From positions 116,879 to 180,878 of the forward strand of contig NZ_JAVFVT010000011.1 in NCBI RefSeq assembly GCF_030929555.1: a DNA stretch of 64,000 bases, given 5' to 3'. A program made the position numbers and the translations under genes. Under the pieces are notes generated by a model. That model did not search any database, had not been told where the DNA came from, and saw only the letters and a list, made by a program, of their open reading frames with translations. This document shows positions 35,469 through 44,672 of the stretch, in pieces (within the stretch, counting starts at the first letter, position 1; every line of letters begins with the position of its first letter). This stretch comes from Paenibacillus sp. LHD-117. GTDB lineage: Bacteria > Bacillota > Bacilli > Paenibacillales > Paenibacillaceae.

Positions 35469-35511
35469 AAAGCGCCCTCTCCCTGGGATTCCGGAGGAGA
35501 GGGCGCTTCTG
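35469..35511. terminator. bidirectional terminator between serC and the response regulator gene
   Basis: AAAAGCGCCCTCTCC and GGAGAGGGCGCTT pair over 13 bases; A-rich before and T-containing after, between convergent genes. Confidence 0.8.
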
Positions 35512-35531
35512 TAGCGAGTGAATGGAATTGC

Positions 35532-36251
35532 TTACGCGAGCGATGACGTTTCGCTTAAGGATGGGCCGTTCAATTTGTACCCGACGTTGCGCACGGTCGT
35601 AATATATTCCGGCGTTCTTGCGTTCTTCTCGATCTTGTCGCGCAGATGGCTGATATGAACGTCCACGATCCGCGTATCGCCGAGGAAATGATAGTCCCAT
35701 ACGCCATGAAGCAACTGTTGGCGGCTGAGCACCTTGCCTCTATGCTTGCAGAGGAAGAGCAGCAGTTCAAATTCCTTTGGCGTGAGCTCGATAAGCTTGC
35801 CGTCGAGCAGCACTTCGCGTTGATCCGCAAGCACGTTCAGCCTGCCGATCGTATAGATCGTCTCGTCCGATGTGCCAGGCAGCGTCTGCAAGCGGCGGAA
35901 TAACGCGCCGATGCGGGATATGAGCTCCTGCGGGCTAAACGGTTTCGTCATATAATCGTCGGCGCCGTTGTCCAGACCCGCGATTTTGTCGGTGACGTCC
36001 TGCAGCGCCGTTAACATAATGATCGGTACGGCATTGTTTTGTTTGCGAAGTTCCCTGCAAACCTGAATGCCATCCATTTTGGGCAACATAAGATCGAGAA
36101 CGATGAGATCGGGACGGAAAGGCTTGAGCAGATCGAATACCGCTTCGCCATCGCTGACGCATCGGACATCGTACCCGGCAAGCTTTAAATTGAACTCGAT
36201 TAACATGGAGATAGATGGTTCGTCATCTACGACCAGTATTTTTTTTCGCAT
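35532..36251 (-). CDS. orphan OmpR/PhoP-family response regulator
   Basis: 239 residues. Receiver domain (KILVVDDEPSISMLIEFNLK, phosphoacceptor in LIVLDLMLPKMDGIQVCREL, MLTALQDVTDKIAGLDNGAD, DYMTKPFSPQELISRIGALF) and winged helix (LTPKEFELLLFLCKHRGKVL, DTRIVDVHISHLRDKIEKNA, TTVRNVGYKLNG). It resembles PhoP of Bacillales. No kinase gene is next to it: the gene is alone, convergent with serC and divergent from trmL. The ATG at 36251 is preceded by a TTG at 36254; AAAGGAGA fits both. Confidence 0.9.
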   Translation of the reverse strand: MRKKILVVDDEPSISMLIEFNLKLAGYDVRCVSDGEAVFDLLKPFRPDLIVLDLMLPKMDGIQVCRELRKQNNAVPIIMLTALQDVTDKIAGLDNGADDYMTKPFSPQELISRIGALFRRLQTLPGTSDETIYTIGRLNVLADQREVLLDGKLIELTPKEFELLLFLCKHRGKVLSRQQLLHGVWDYHFLGDTRIVDVHISHLRDKIEKNARTPEYITTVRNVGYKLNGPSLSETSSLA

Positions 36252-36380
36252 CAATTTGTCTCCTTTGCCTCCAATTATAGTACCATTATGAAGGGAGACA
36301 TTTCGCTTAAGATTAACGGTACGTTAAGCGAATGTTAAATCATAACAAGATCATGGACAAAAGATAGGAGTTTTGCCTTT

Positions 36381-36848
36381 ATGGCGTTTCACATTGTATT
36401 GGTTGAGCCGGAAATTCCGGCGAACACGGGCAACATCTCCAGAACGTGCGCGGCAACGGGAACGATTCTGCATTTGGTCAGGCCGCTCGGCTTCGATACG
36501 GACGACAAGACGCTGAAGCGTGCCGGGCTCGATTATTGGCATTCCGTGCAAATCATGTACCACGATTCGTTCCGGGAAGTACAAGAGCTGTACCCGGAAG
36601 GACGGTTTTTCTTCGCCAGCACGCGGGCGACGAAGCTGTACACGGATTTCCGGTTCGAGGATGGAGACTTCTTCGTATTCGGGAAGGAAACCAAAGGACT
36701 TCCGCAGCAATTGATCGATGACAATCTCGAAACTTGCATGCGCATGCCGATGAGAACGGATCATGTCAGATCCCTAAATTTGTCAAATTCAGCCGCAATT
36801 GTAATATATGAAGCGTTGCGTCAAAACAATTTCGATGGTTTGGTTTAA
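36381..36848 (+). CDS. trmL: tRNA (cytidine/uridine-34 2'-O)-methyltransferase TrmL
   Basis: 155 residues, the size of the single-domain SPOUT enzyme TrmL. It methylates the ribose of the wobble nucleotide of tRNA-Leu isoacceptors using SAM. Knot motifs: HIVLVEPEIPANTGNISRTC, LHLVRPLGF, RAGLDYWHSV, the FVFGKETKGLP loop and MRMPMRTDHVRSLNLSNSAA. Start ATG 36381; the upstream ribosome site is weak (AGGAG 10 bases away). About 240 bases without gene follow, before the AbrB-type regulator. Confidence 0.93.
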   Translation: MAFHIVLVEPEIPANTGNISRTCAATGTILHLVRPLGFDTDDKTLKRAGLDYWHSVQIMYHDSFREVQELYPEGRFFFASTRATKLYTDFRFEDGDFFVFGKETKGLPQQLIDDNLETCMRMPMRTDHVRSLNLSNSAAIVIYEALRQNNFDGLV

Positions 36849-37090
36849 TTATTCGAAAATTCCAACTTAATTTATGCGGGAGGAAATTGTCATTTATCGT
36901 CGAATGTGTAGAATTGCATAAGAAAAACTTCTTACAGAAGTCTTTCGAGGAAGAGTGACCGCATTTAAGGTTGTTTTTATCGCCCAATCGAATTTATGTT
37001 TCCGATATCCTTGGACAACGTATTAATTCTATCGAGGCAAACAAAGGTTTCTCATTACTGCAAATTCAGGCACAAAAGAGGTGAAACTTG

Positions 37091-37339
37091 ATGAAACCAG
37101 CTGGAGTGGTAAGAAAGGTGGACCAACTTGGCCGCATCGTGCTTCCGAAATCATTGCGCAAACGTTACTTGATGAACGAGGGAGATCCTGTCGAAATTTT
37201 CGTCCAAGGCGATCACATCATTCTAGAACGTTACCGCCCTAAGTGCGTGTTCTGCGGATCGATGAACGAGGTTCATGAATTTAAGGAAAGATACGTTTGC
37301 GGTGAATGTATGGGAGAAATGGGCTTTCTTAAACGATAG
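37091..37339 (+). CDS. AbrB/SpoVT-family transition-state regulator with CxxC pairs
   Basis: 82 residues. The N-terminal 50 residues are an AbrB swapped-hairpin DNA-binding domain (KPAGVVRKVDQLGRIVLPKS, LRKRYLMNEGDPVEIFVQGD). The C-terminal 30 have two CxxC pairs (CVFCGSMNEVHEFKERYVCG-EC), a likely zinc-binding end seen in part of the AbrB family. Such proteins repress stationary-phase and sporulation genes. GAGGTG precedes ATG 37091; a TTG sits three bases upstream. Stand-alone gene. Confidence 0.92.
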   Translation: MKPAGVVRKVDQLGRIVLPKSLRKRYLMNEGDPVEIFVQGDHIILERYRPKCVFCGSMNEVHEFKERYVCGECMGEMGFLKR

Positions 37340-37391
37340 CCGCAAGCGGTGAGGCGACCGGTCAAGGGGATCGGAAGCGAACAAACGACAT

Positions 37392-37430
37392 GAAGCTTCT
37401 GCGCCAAGTCCAACTTGGTTCAGAAGCTTC
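37392..37430. terminator. inverted repeat after the AbrB-type gene, possible terminator
   Basis: GAAGCTTCTG and CAGAAGCTTC pair, with an inner CCAAGT / ACTTGG. The hairpin is strong but lacks a T run. Confidence 0.5.
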
Positions 37431-37462
37431 ATTCGTACTTCGTAAGTATGGAGGCTACTGTA

Positions 37463-37564
37463 TTATAGCCCGCTTGTTTTGTCGTCGTTGTACGAGCTCG
37501 TCAAGATTGCGACTATAAACAACACAAACACCGTCATTACGATCCAAAAGTTCAATCCAAGCAT
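37463..37564 (-). CDS. 33-residue small membrane protein
   Basis: Reads MLGLNFWIVMTVFVLFIVAI then LTSSYNDDKTSGL: one hydrophobic helix followed by a polar tail. GGAGGTG lies eight bases before the ATG, and a palindromic terminator-like hairpin at 37392 lies after it. No family is named; small single-helix proteins of this kind are common in spore formers. Confidence 0.5.
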   Translation of the reverse strand: MLGLNFWIVMTVFVLFIVAILTSSYNDDKTSGL

Positions 37565-37707
37565 TCCATCGACACCTCCAATTAGCTATAGATATTATAA
37601 CCAACAGTTGCGAAAAAGAAAACTTTAAAAGTTGTGAACACATTGTTAACATAGAGGATATGAGTATTGTAGAAATCCATCGCATGATGCCGGAGAGGAG
37701 CAAGACC

Positions 37708-38904
37708 ATGGAATACCGTTTTTCGACAAATGTAGCGAATTTAAAATCATCCGCCGTTCGCGACATCCTTAAGCTTACGCAAGGACAGGATATGATCTCG
37801 TTCGCAGGCGGATTGCCTGCTGAAGAGCTGTTCCCGGTTCAAGCCGTCAGAGAAGCAGCAGATCGCGTGTTCTCGGCGGGAACGGGCGCGCTTCAATACG
37901 GGCTCACGGAAGGGTTCCATCCTTTGCGCGAGCAGCTGTGCGGAAGAATGGCGGCCAAAGGAATGAAGGTCGCGCCCGAAGAAATGATTTTGACGACGGG
38001 CTCCCAGCAAGCGATCGACTTGTTGATCGGCGTGCTAACGGAGCCGGGCGATACGGTGCTGGTGGAGAAGCCGACTTACTTGGCAAGCCTGCAAGTATTC
38101 GCGTTGCATGGCCTTAAAGTGGTCGCGGCGGATTCCGACGAATTCGGCATGATTCCGGAAGCGGCGGAAGAGCTGATCAAGCAGCATGGGCCAAAGCTGA
38201 TGTACGCCGTCCCTACGTTCGGCAACCCGACGGGCCGCGTATGGAGCGAAGAGCGCCGGAAGCGGATGCTCGAGCTTTGCAAGCAGAACGGCATGCTCGT
38301 CATCGAAGACGATCCTTACGGGGACATCAAATTCGAGCAAGGGGAACATTATTCGACGTTGTTCTCGCTGGCGGGGGGAGCGCAGGACAACCCTGTCATC
38401 TACACAAGCACGTTCTCCAAAACGGTGGCGCCTGCCCTGCGTACCGGCTGGGCGATCGGCGACAGTCGGGTCATCCGCATGATGGCCAAGGCGAAGCAAG
38501 CGGCGGATCTTCACTCCAGCACGATGGATCAGCAAATTCTGAGCCAACTGCTAAGCGGCTTCGATCTTGATGCTCATATCTCGGTCATATCCAAAGAGTA
38601 CGGGGATCGCATGCGCGAAATGCACGGGCTGCTTATGCAGAAGGGGCTGCCCGATATGTCCTGGCTGAAACCGAAGGGCGGCATGTTCTTATGGGTCGAG
38701 CTGCCGGAAGGGCTGGACGCCGAAGCGCTGCTTCGGTGCGCGGTAGGGAAAGGCGTGGCGTTCGTGCCGGGCGTCTCCTTCTACGCGAATGAACCGAAGC
38801 GCAACACGGCGCGCCTGAACTTCACGCATAACAAGGGAGCCCGGACGATTCAAGGGGTGGAGAGGTTCGTCGAAGCGATCGGCGAATTCACGGTTCGAAG
38901 TTAG
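37708..38904 (+). CDS. PLP-dependent aminotransferase, 2-aminoadipate/valine-type
   Basis: 398 residues from ATG 37708 (AGAGGAG seven bases upstream); in-frame starts from 37660 lack a site. Fold type I class I/II aminotransferase: ISFAGGLPAEELFPVQAV, LQYGLTEGFHPLREQL, LTTGSQQAIDLLIGVLTEPG, YAVPTFGNPTGRVWS, VIEDDPYGDIKFE, PLP lysine in YTSTFSKTVAPALRTGW, and GGMFLWVELPEGLDAEALLR. This is the LysN / multi-substrate group, without the MocR helix-turn-helix. The substrate cannot be fixed; aminoadipate, valine or aromatic amino acids are possible. Its last 17 bases overlap the convergent DUF2161 gene. Confidence 0.9.
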   Translation: MEYRFSTNVANLKSSAVRDILKLTQGQDMISFAGGLPAEELFPVQAVREAADRVFSAGTGALQYGLTEGFHPLREQLCGRMAAKGMKVAPEEMILTTGSQQAIDLLIGVLTEPGDTVLVEKPTYLASLQVFALHGLKVVAADSDEFGMIPEAAEELIKQHGPKLMYAVPTFGNPTGRVWSEERRKRMLELCKQNGMLVIEDDPYGDIKFEQGEHYSTLFSLAGGAQDNPVIYTSTFSKTVAPALRTGWAIGDSRVIRMMAKAKQAADLHSSTMDQQILSQLLSGFDLDAHISVISKEYGDRMREMHGLLMQKGLPDMSWLKPKGGMFLWVELPEGLDAEALLRCAVGKGVAFVPGVSFYANEPKRNTARLNFTHNKGARTIQGVERFVEAIGEFTVRS

Positions 38905-39613
38905 TCTCGGAGATCCAACGCGACAAGACGTCTCCGTACTGCGCTAGCGCGTTTTCGCCTTGGGGCTGCAACGCGTACTTGCCGCGTTCGATCCGGCGAA
39001 ACCAGCCGTAATGGTTTTCACGCATCATCTGGCCGCTTCGGCTAAAGCCGGTTTTCGCTGCTACGTCCTTCGGCGCGGAAGGGCCACTTGCTTGAAGCAC
39101 GTAGGCGCAGCGGAGCGCCTTCTCCCGATAGGCGGTGACAAGCTTACGGCCGGCGGAGCCGCCGACGTTATAATCGCCGCTTCGCTCCTTGAATTCCGTA
39201 AGCAGCCGTTCTCGCTTCCGATGCCTGGCGCCTCGGATCGGCGGTTCGCCGGGCTCGCATAACATCTCGATGACGGGTGCCTTCGTTTTGTAGAAGGTTA
39301 CGGTCATGAGACCAAGGCCGAGCATGCGGCATAGCTCCGTTAAGTCACCGAAACGCTGGTTATGGGCGCCGCTTTTTTTGCGGTTCCGCTCCACGGCCAG
39401 CACGACGTCCGCATTCAAGCGAAGACGTTCAATCCCTTGCAGCAGCAAGGCGAGATTGAACGTCTTTTTCATTTCGACAATGACCGTCTCGTTTCGCTCC
39501 GGGTGTACGGCGACCATGTCGCAATGCATGACCTCGCTTTTTACGGTAAACCCTCTAGCCTCGTAATAACGTTTGATGGGAGAGTAAAGCTCTTCTTCCT
39601 TTAATACTGCCAA
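38888..39613 (-). CDS. DUF2161-family protein with PD-(D/E)xK phosphodiesterase-type fold
   Basis: About 241 residues from a TTG at 39613, with AAGGAG ten bases before it; an ATG at 39652 is possible but has no site. Nuclease-like features: YYEARGFTVKSEVMHCDMVA then VIVEMKKTFNLALLLQGIER, the D..ExK pattern of the restriction-enzyme fold, then LNADVVLAVERNRKK. The C-terminal part (KDVAAKTGFSRSGQMMRENH, GWFRRIERGKYAL) looks like a winged-helix DNA-binding domain. Biological role unknown. Convergent overlap of 17 bases with the aminotransferase gene. Confidence 0.85.
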   Translation of the reverse strand: MAVLKEEELYSPIKRYYEARGFTVKSEVMHCDMVAVHPERNETVIVEMKKTFNLALLLQGIERLRLNADVVLAVERNRKKSGAHNQRFGDLTELCRMLGLGLMTVTFYKTKAPVIEMLCEPGEPPIRGARHRKRERLLTEFKERSGDYNVGGSAGRKLVTAYREKALRCAYVLQASGPSAPKDVAAKTGFSRSGQMMRENHYGWFRRIERGKYALQPQGENALAQYGDVLSRWISETNFEP

Positions 39614-39853
39614 TATTACCCAACTCCTTCTGACGATGAACGGGCATTCCATGTCTCTCCATTATAACAGCGGCCAAGGACGGCTTGTCGATTTTTTGCG
39701 AGCCTCCGAATAAAATTAGTGGTCAATTTATGGGTGGAATAAGCATAGGTATTTAATACTTCACAAAAAGTTGGACCTCAAGGCCACAGGTTGGAATGAA
39801 TCCCGAGCGGAGAAGGAATAGCGGAGATTGGAAGCGATGGGAGGAGACACGGC

Positions 39854-41749
39854 ATGGACATTTTCAAACGAATATCCGAATACCAAGCGGAAGGCGAAAG
39901 GCTGGCATGGACAGGGAGCTTCAAAGAATACGTAGAGCGACTGAGGCAGGACCCCTCCCCGGCTATGACCGCGCATGCGCGGGTGTACGAGATGATCGAA
40001 TCGTATGGGGTCGAGGATGTCGGCGGGCGCAAGTCGTACAAATTTTTCGAGCAGGAGATATTCGGCTTGGATCGCGCGGTCGAGAAGCTGGTAGAGGAAT
40101 ACTTCCACTCTGCTGCTCGCAGATTGGACGTTCGGAAACGGATTCTGCTGCTAATGGGACCGGTCAGCGGCGGCAAATCGACGATCGTTACGATGTTGAA
40201 GAAAGGACTCGAAAGATACTCGCGAACGCAGCGTGGCGCCGTCTATTCGATTAAAGGCTGTCCGATGCATGAAGATCCGCTCCATCTCATCCCTCACGAG
40301 CTGAGGCGGGAGATCGAGAAGGAGCTGGGGGTCCGGATCGAGGGCAATCTCTGCCCGTCCTGCCAGATGAGGCTCCAGACGGAATACGGCGGCCAGATCG
40401 AAAGCGTACTTGTGGAACGCGTGTTTATATCGGAAGACAATCGCGTCGGCATCGGTACGTTCAGCCCTTCGGATCCGAAGTCGCAGGATATCGCCGATCT
40501 GACGGGAAGCATCGACTTCTCCACGATTACGGAGTACGGATCGGAATCGGACCCGCGCGCGTATCGGTTCGACGGGGAGCTGAACAAGGCGAACCGCGGA
40601 CTCATGGAGTTCCAGGAGATGCTCAAGTGCGACGAGAAGTTTCTTTGGAACTTGCTCTCGCTGACGCAGGAAGGCAACTTCAAAGCGGGGCGGTTCGCGC
40701 TCATCAGCGCGGATGAGCTTATTATCGCCCATACGAACGAATCGGAGTATAAGGCGTTCATCAGCAACAAGAAAAACGAAGCGCTGCAATCCAGGATGAT
40801 CGTCATGCCAATTCCTTACAACCTGAAGGTATCGGAAGAAGAAAAAATTTACGACAAGCTGATCTCCCAGAGCGATATGAGGCATATTCATATCGCGCCG
40901 CATGCCCTGAAGTCGGCAGCGATCTTCTCGATTCTGACCAGGCTGAAGGAAACGAAGAAACAAGGCATGGATTTGGTCAAGAAGATGAGAATGTACGACG
41001 GCCAGGAGGTCGAAGGGTTCAAGGAAGCGGATCTGAAGGAAATGCAGAGCGAATATGTCGAAGAAGGCATGTCGGGCATTGATCCCCGTTATGTCATCAA
41101 CCGGATATCGAGCGCTCTCATCAAGCAGGATATGCAGTGCATTAACGCGCTCGACGTGCTTCGCGCCTTGAAAGACGGACTCGACCAGCATCCGTCCATC
41201 ACGAAGGAAGAGCGAGAACGGTACTTAAACTTTATTTCCATCGCGCGCAAGGAGTATGACGGCCTTGCCAAGAAGGAAATCCAGAAGGCATTCGTCTATT
41301 CCTTCGAGGAGTCTGCTCGGACGTTATTCGAGAATTACCTGGACAATATCGAGGCGTATTGCAACTGGGCGAAAATCAAGGATCCGCTGACCGGCGAGGA
41401 ACTGGATCCGGATGAGCGCCTCATGCGCTCTATCGAGGAGCAGATCGGCGTTTCTGAAAACGCGAAGAAGGCGTTCCGCGAAGAAATTCTGATTCGGATA
41501 TCGTCATACTCGCGCAAAGGGAAAAAGTTCGACTTCACGAGCCACGAGCGGCTTCGCGAAGCGGTGGAGAAAAAGCTGTTCACCGACCTAAAGGATATCG
41601 TCAAAATTACGACGTCGACGAAGACGCCGGACGAAAGCCAGCTGAAGCGGATCAACGAGGTGACGAAGCGGCTGATCGACGAGCATTTGTATTGCCCCGT
41701 ATGCGCCAACGAGCTTCTAAGGTACGTTGGCAGCTTGCTTAACCGGTAA
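39854..41749 (+). CDS. prkA: PrkA serine protein kinase / AAA+ protein
   Basis: 631 residues, the usual PrkA length. An N-terminal AAA+ domain with the P-loop in LLLMGPVSGGKSTIVTMLKK (about 95-115), GCPMHEDPLHLIPHELR, a four-cysteine patch (NLCPSCQMRLQ), Walker B-like AENRGLMEFQEMLKC-type NRGLMEFQEM, then the C-terminal kinase-like domain (LDNIEAYCNWAKIKDPLTGE and VEKKLFTDLKDIVKITTSTK, CPVCANELLRYVGSLL). In Bacillus PrkA acts early in sporulation; relatives control the RpoS-type stress response. Usually next to yhbH and spoVR; here spoVR is 9 kb away and yhbH is absent. GGAGGAG precedes the start. Confidence 0.95.
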   Translation: MDIFKRISEYQAEGERLAWTGSFKEYVERLRQDPSPAMTAHARVYEMIESYGVEDVGGRKSYKFFEQEIFGLDRAVEKLVEEYFHSAARRLDVRKRILLLMGPVSGGKSTIVTMLKKGLERYSRTQRGAVYSIKGCPMHEDPLHLIPHELRREIEKELGVRIEGNLCPSCQMRLQTEYGGQIESVLVERVFISEDNRVGIGTFSPSDPKSQDIADLTGSIDFSTITEYGSESDPRAYRFDGELNKANRGLMEFQEMLKCDEKFLWNLLSLTQEGNFKAGRFALISADELIIAHTNESEYKAFISNKKNEALQSRMIVMPIPYNLKVSEEEKIYDKLISQSDMRHIHIAPHALKSAAIFSILTRLKETKKQGMDLVKKMRMYDGQEVEGFKEADLKEMQSEYVEEGMSGIDPRYVINRISSALIKQDMQCINALDVLRALKDGLDQHPSITKEERERYLNFISIARKEYDGLAKKEIQKAFVYSFEESARTLFENYLDNIEAYCNWAKIKDPLTGEELDPDERLMRSIEEQIGVSENAKKAFREEILIRISSYSRKGKKFDFTSHERLREAVEKKLFTDLKDIVKITTSTKTPDESQLKRINEVTKRLIDEHLYCPVCANELLRYVGSLLNR

Positions 41750-41944
41750 CCAATCGGGCGGACGTTCGTCCTGCTTGTAAGTAATGCATACGAGAATTCG
41801 AGGCCTTTACCTTCGCGAGGGGGTAAGGGCTTCGATTTCTTCATGAAAGATTAACAATTGTTTCTCTGCCCCTCTTCGGGAAGATACGGCAATGCCGATA
41901 TAATAGAATAGAGTCGCTATTTTACCAGAGGAGCCGTGTGCGCA

Positions 41945-42952
41945 ATGATTAACGTGACCGCAGATCGTCGCAAGCAACTGGATTATACCGGAATTAAGGA
42001 GCAGGAGCTGCAATTGCTTAAGGATTGCCGCCCGATCTTTCAGAAAGTCGTAGATGAGGTCGTGGACCGTTTCTACGCGCAGATCGGCACGCAGCCGGAG
42101 TTAGTAAAGTTAATTGATAAAGTTAGCAACGTAGATAGATTAAAAGAAACGCAGCGAGGGTATTGGCTGTCGCTTACGGACGGGCTGATCGACCAGACAT
42201 TTATCGAGAACCGGATCCGGATCGGGGCGGTGCACTCGCGAATTGGCCTCACGACGGACTGGTACCTCGGCACGTACATGACGTACCTCGATATCGCAAC
42301 GGACGTGCTTAAGCAGGCGCTTCCGGACCGGTGGCAATCCGTCGTTTTTGCGCTGACCAAAATGTTTAATCTGGACGCGCAGTTTGTGCTTGAGGCATAC
42401 AACCAGCACGAGCAGCGGCAAATCCAAGAGCTGGCCGATGCCAGGGCGTCCATGCTGTCCACGGTCACGACGGCCGTCCAGGAGCTGGCTTCCCTGATGG
42501 CGGAGCTGGACGAAGGCGCGAATCAAATCGCGGCGACGGCCATCTCGACATCGCAATCCCAGGATAAGGCGCATATGCTGCTCATAGAGCTTCGCGGCGA
42601 GCTTGACGGAATCGGCGAGATGGGCGACCTCATTCGCGGGCTGTCGGATCAGACGCATCTGCTCGGCTTGAACGCGGCGATCGAAGCGGCGCGGGCAGGC
42701 GAGCACGGTCGGGGGTTCGAGGTCGTCGCTAACGAAGTGCGCAAGCTGGCCGCTTCGTCCCGCAACGCGATGGAAGGCATACAGGAGAAGCTGAGCGATA
42801 TCGATAAGAAGCTGAAAGAGGTTCGCTTAGAATCCGAGCAGACGTCGGATCAAGCGCGCAATCAGGCTGCCCGTTCGCAGGAGCTGGCTTCCTTCGTTCA
42901 TATGGTGGATAAGGTCACGCAGGATTTGAAAAGCCTGAAGCCTTCAGACTAA
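41945..42952 (+). CDS. HemAT-like globin-coupled chemotaxis sensor
   Basis: 335 residues. Residues about 1-165 are a protoglobin with the proximal histidine His97 in [20 protein letters not shown]. The rest is a short chemoreceptor coiled coil with the hairpin [40 protein letters not shown]. HemAT proteins bind O2 at heme and signal to CheA for aerotaxis. It is about 100 residues shorter than Bacillus HemAT (432), so the signalling rods are short. No membrane segment. ATG 41945 follows GAGGAG by 11 bases; GTG 41936 is an alternative. Stand-alone gene with its own terminator. Confidence 0.93.
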   Translation: MINVTADRRKQLDYTGIKEQELQLLKDCRPIFQKVVDEVVDRFYAQIGTQPELVKLIDKVSNVDRLKETQRGYWLSLTDGLIDQTFIENRIRIGAVHSRIGLTTDWYLGTYMTYLDIATDVLKQALPDRWQSVVFALTKMFNLDAQFVLEAYNQHEQRQIQELADARASMLSTVTTAVQELASLMAELDEGANQIAATAISTSQSQDKAHMLLIELRGELDGIGEMGDLIRGLSDQTHLLGLNAAIEAARAGEHGRGFEVVANEVRKLAASSRNAMEGIQEKLSDIDKKLKEVRLESEQTSDQARNQAARSQELASFVHMVDKVTQDLKSLKPSD

Positions 42953-42986
42953 AATAGTAAATCCAATACCGGACGCAGCTTAAAGG

Positions 42987-43025
42987 AAACAGAGGATCTC
43001 ATTGGGGATGCCTCTGTTTTTGTTT
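42987..43025 (+). terminator. terminator after the globin-coupled sensor gene
   Basis: AAACAGAGG and CCTCTGTTT pair around a 16-base loop, followed by T. Confidence 0.82.
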
Positions 43026-43195
43026 TGTGTTAAGTAAGTTGACATCAATTTTTTAATTTTGTATGATTATCCTAACATTACACATCATTTCCTATGATAA
43101 TGTTAAGTTTTATTACTCCAAATGAACGAAGTTGGCCTCGAAATGAGGCTGCGCAGCAGAAAACGCTTGCACCCACCATGAAGGAGGCGGTTGTC

Positions 43196-44656
43196 ATGTC
43201 GACGGCCAAACAGTCGCAAACCCCTTTTTACGATTCCCATTCCTTTTACGACGAGATGTTTGACCGAGACTCCTCGATTCGTTCGCATTACGCGAACATC
43301 CATCGGCTGTTCGACCGCATCAAGCCGGCAGAGCTTGCGATGAGACAACAAGCCATCAACCAACGCATGCTGGAGGAAGGCATTACGTTCACGCTGTACA
43401 ACGAATCGCAGCATGAGCCGCTCGAGCGGACGATCCCGTTCGATTATATTCCGCGAGTCATCCCGAAACACGAGTGGGAGCTGATCGACCGCGGCGTCAA
43501 GCAGCGGACGAAGGCGCTGAACGCATTCCTGCATGACGTATATCATGAGGGTCGCATTTTTAGGGACGGCATCGTGCCGAGAAGCATGATCGTGTCCAAT
43601 ACGTATTTCCGTCCGGAAATGGCTGGTCTACAAGTTCCCGGAGGCGTATATATTACAGCATCGGGTATCGATCTCATCCGCGACGAGAAGGGCCGTTATT
43701 TCGTGCTGGAAGACAACTTGCGCTCCCCTTCGGGTTTCTCGTATTTATTTAAAGGCCGAACGCTGATGAGTGAGTTGTTCCACGAGTTATACCTGTCCAG
43801 CTCCGTGCAAAACATCGATCGCAGCTTGAACTGCTTCTTAAGCTCGCTTCGATCGCTGTCTCCGAACGGCAACCGCAATCCTCTCATTGTGCTTCTTACG
43901 CCCGGCGTCTACAATTCGGCATACTACGAGCATACTTTCCTGGCCCAGCAACTGGGTATCCATCTGGTAGAAGGCAGAGATCTGGTTTACAAGGACCACA
44001 AAATTTATTTGCGCGATCTCAGGGGGCTACGCCAAGTCGACGTTATCTATCGCCGAATCGACGACCACTTCCTTGACCCGCTTGCCTTCCATCCTGATTC
44101 GCTGCTTGGCGTGCCGGGATTGATGAACGCCTATAGGGCGGGCAATGTCGCGATCGCCAATGCTCCGGGTACCGGAGTGGCGGACGATAAGGCAGTTTAT
44201 GCGTATGTGCCGGATATGATTCGTTATTATTTGAATGAAGAACCGGTTCTCCATAACGTCACGACGTATGTGCTGTCAAGGAAGGAAGAGCTCGAATACG
44301 TGCTCGCGAATCTGGACCAGCTGGTCGTGAAGGAGACTTCCCTTTCCGGCGGCTACGGCATGCTGATCGGTCCGAAGGCGACTTCCAAAGAAATCGCTGC
44401 GTTCGCCGACGCGATCAGGAAGGAACCGTCGCGTTACATTGCGCAGACGACGATGAAGTTGTCCCAGGCACCGGTCATGGTGGACGGACAAATGACGCCT
44501 CGCCATATCGATCTCAGGGCGTTCGCGCTTATGGGAGAAGAGGAGACGCATGTCATCCCCGGGGGGCTGACCCGCGTGGCGATGAAGGAAGATTCGCTCG
44601 TCGTCAACTCGTCGCAAGGCGGCGGCGTGAAGGATACTTGGGTACTTAATCGATAA
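43196..44656 (+). CDS. circularly permuted ATP-grasp type 2 family protein
   Basis: About 486 residues from ATG 43196, with AAGGAGG eight bases upstream. Typical blocks of this family: HANIHRLFDRIKPAELAMRQ-like YANIHRLFDRI, ITFTLYNESQHEPLERTIPF, PRVIPKHEWELIDRGVKQRT, ALNAFLHDVYHEG, ITASGIDLIRDEKGRYFVLE, DNLRSPSGFSYLFKGR, LVVKETSLSGGYGMLIGP and PRHIDLRAFALMGEEETHVI. Permuted ATP-grasp enzymes of this kind are predicted peptide or amide ligases. First gene of an operon with an alpha-E protein and a transglutaminase-like protein. The product of the pathway is unknown. Confidence 0.93.
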   Translation: MSTAKQSQTPFYDSHSFYDEMFDRDSSIRSHYANIHRLFDRIKPAELAMRQQAINQRMLEEGITFTLYNESQHEPLERTIPFDYIPRVIPKHEWELIDRGVKQRTKALNAFLHDVYHEGRIFRDGIVPRSMIVSNTYFRPEMAGLQVPGGVYITASGIDLIRDEKGRYFVLEDNLRSPSGFSYLFKGRTLMSELFHELYLSSSVQNIDRSLNCFLSSLRSLSPNGNRNPLIVLLTPGVYNSAYYEHTFLAQQLGIHLVEGRDLVYKDHKIYLRDLRGLRQVDVIYRRIDDHFLDPLAFHPDSLLGVPGLMNAYRAGNVAIANAPGTGVADDKAVYAYVPDMIRYYLNEEPVLHNVTTYVLSRKEELEYVLANLDQLVVKETSLSGGYGMLIGPKATSKEIAAFADAIRKEPSRYIAQTTMKLSQAPVMVDGQMTPRHIDLRAFALMGEEETHVIPGGLTRVAMKEDSLVVNSSQGGGVKDTWVLNR

Positions 44657-44672
44657 ATAGGGAGGGTTAGCC

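Noticed and set aside
40151..41191. 346-codon minus-strand frame across prkA
   Set aside because: Antisense shadow of a conserved gene; no ribosome site.
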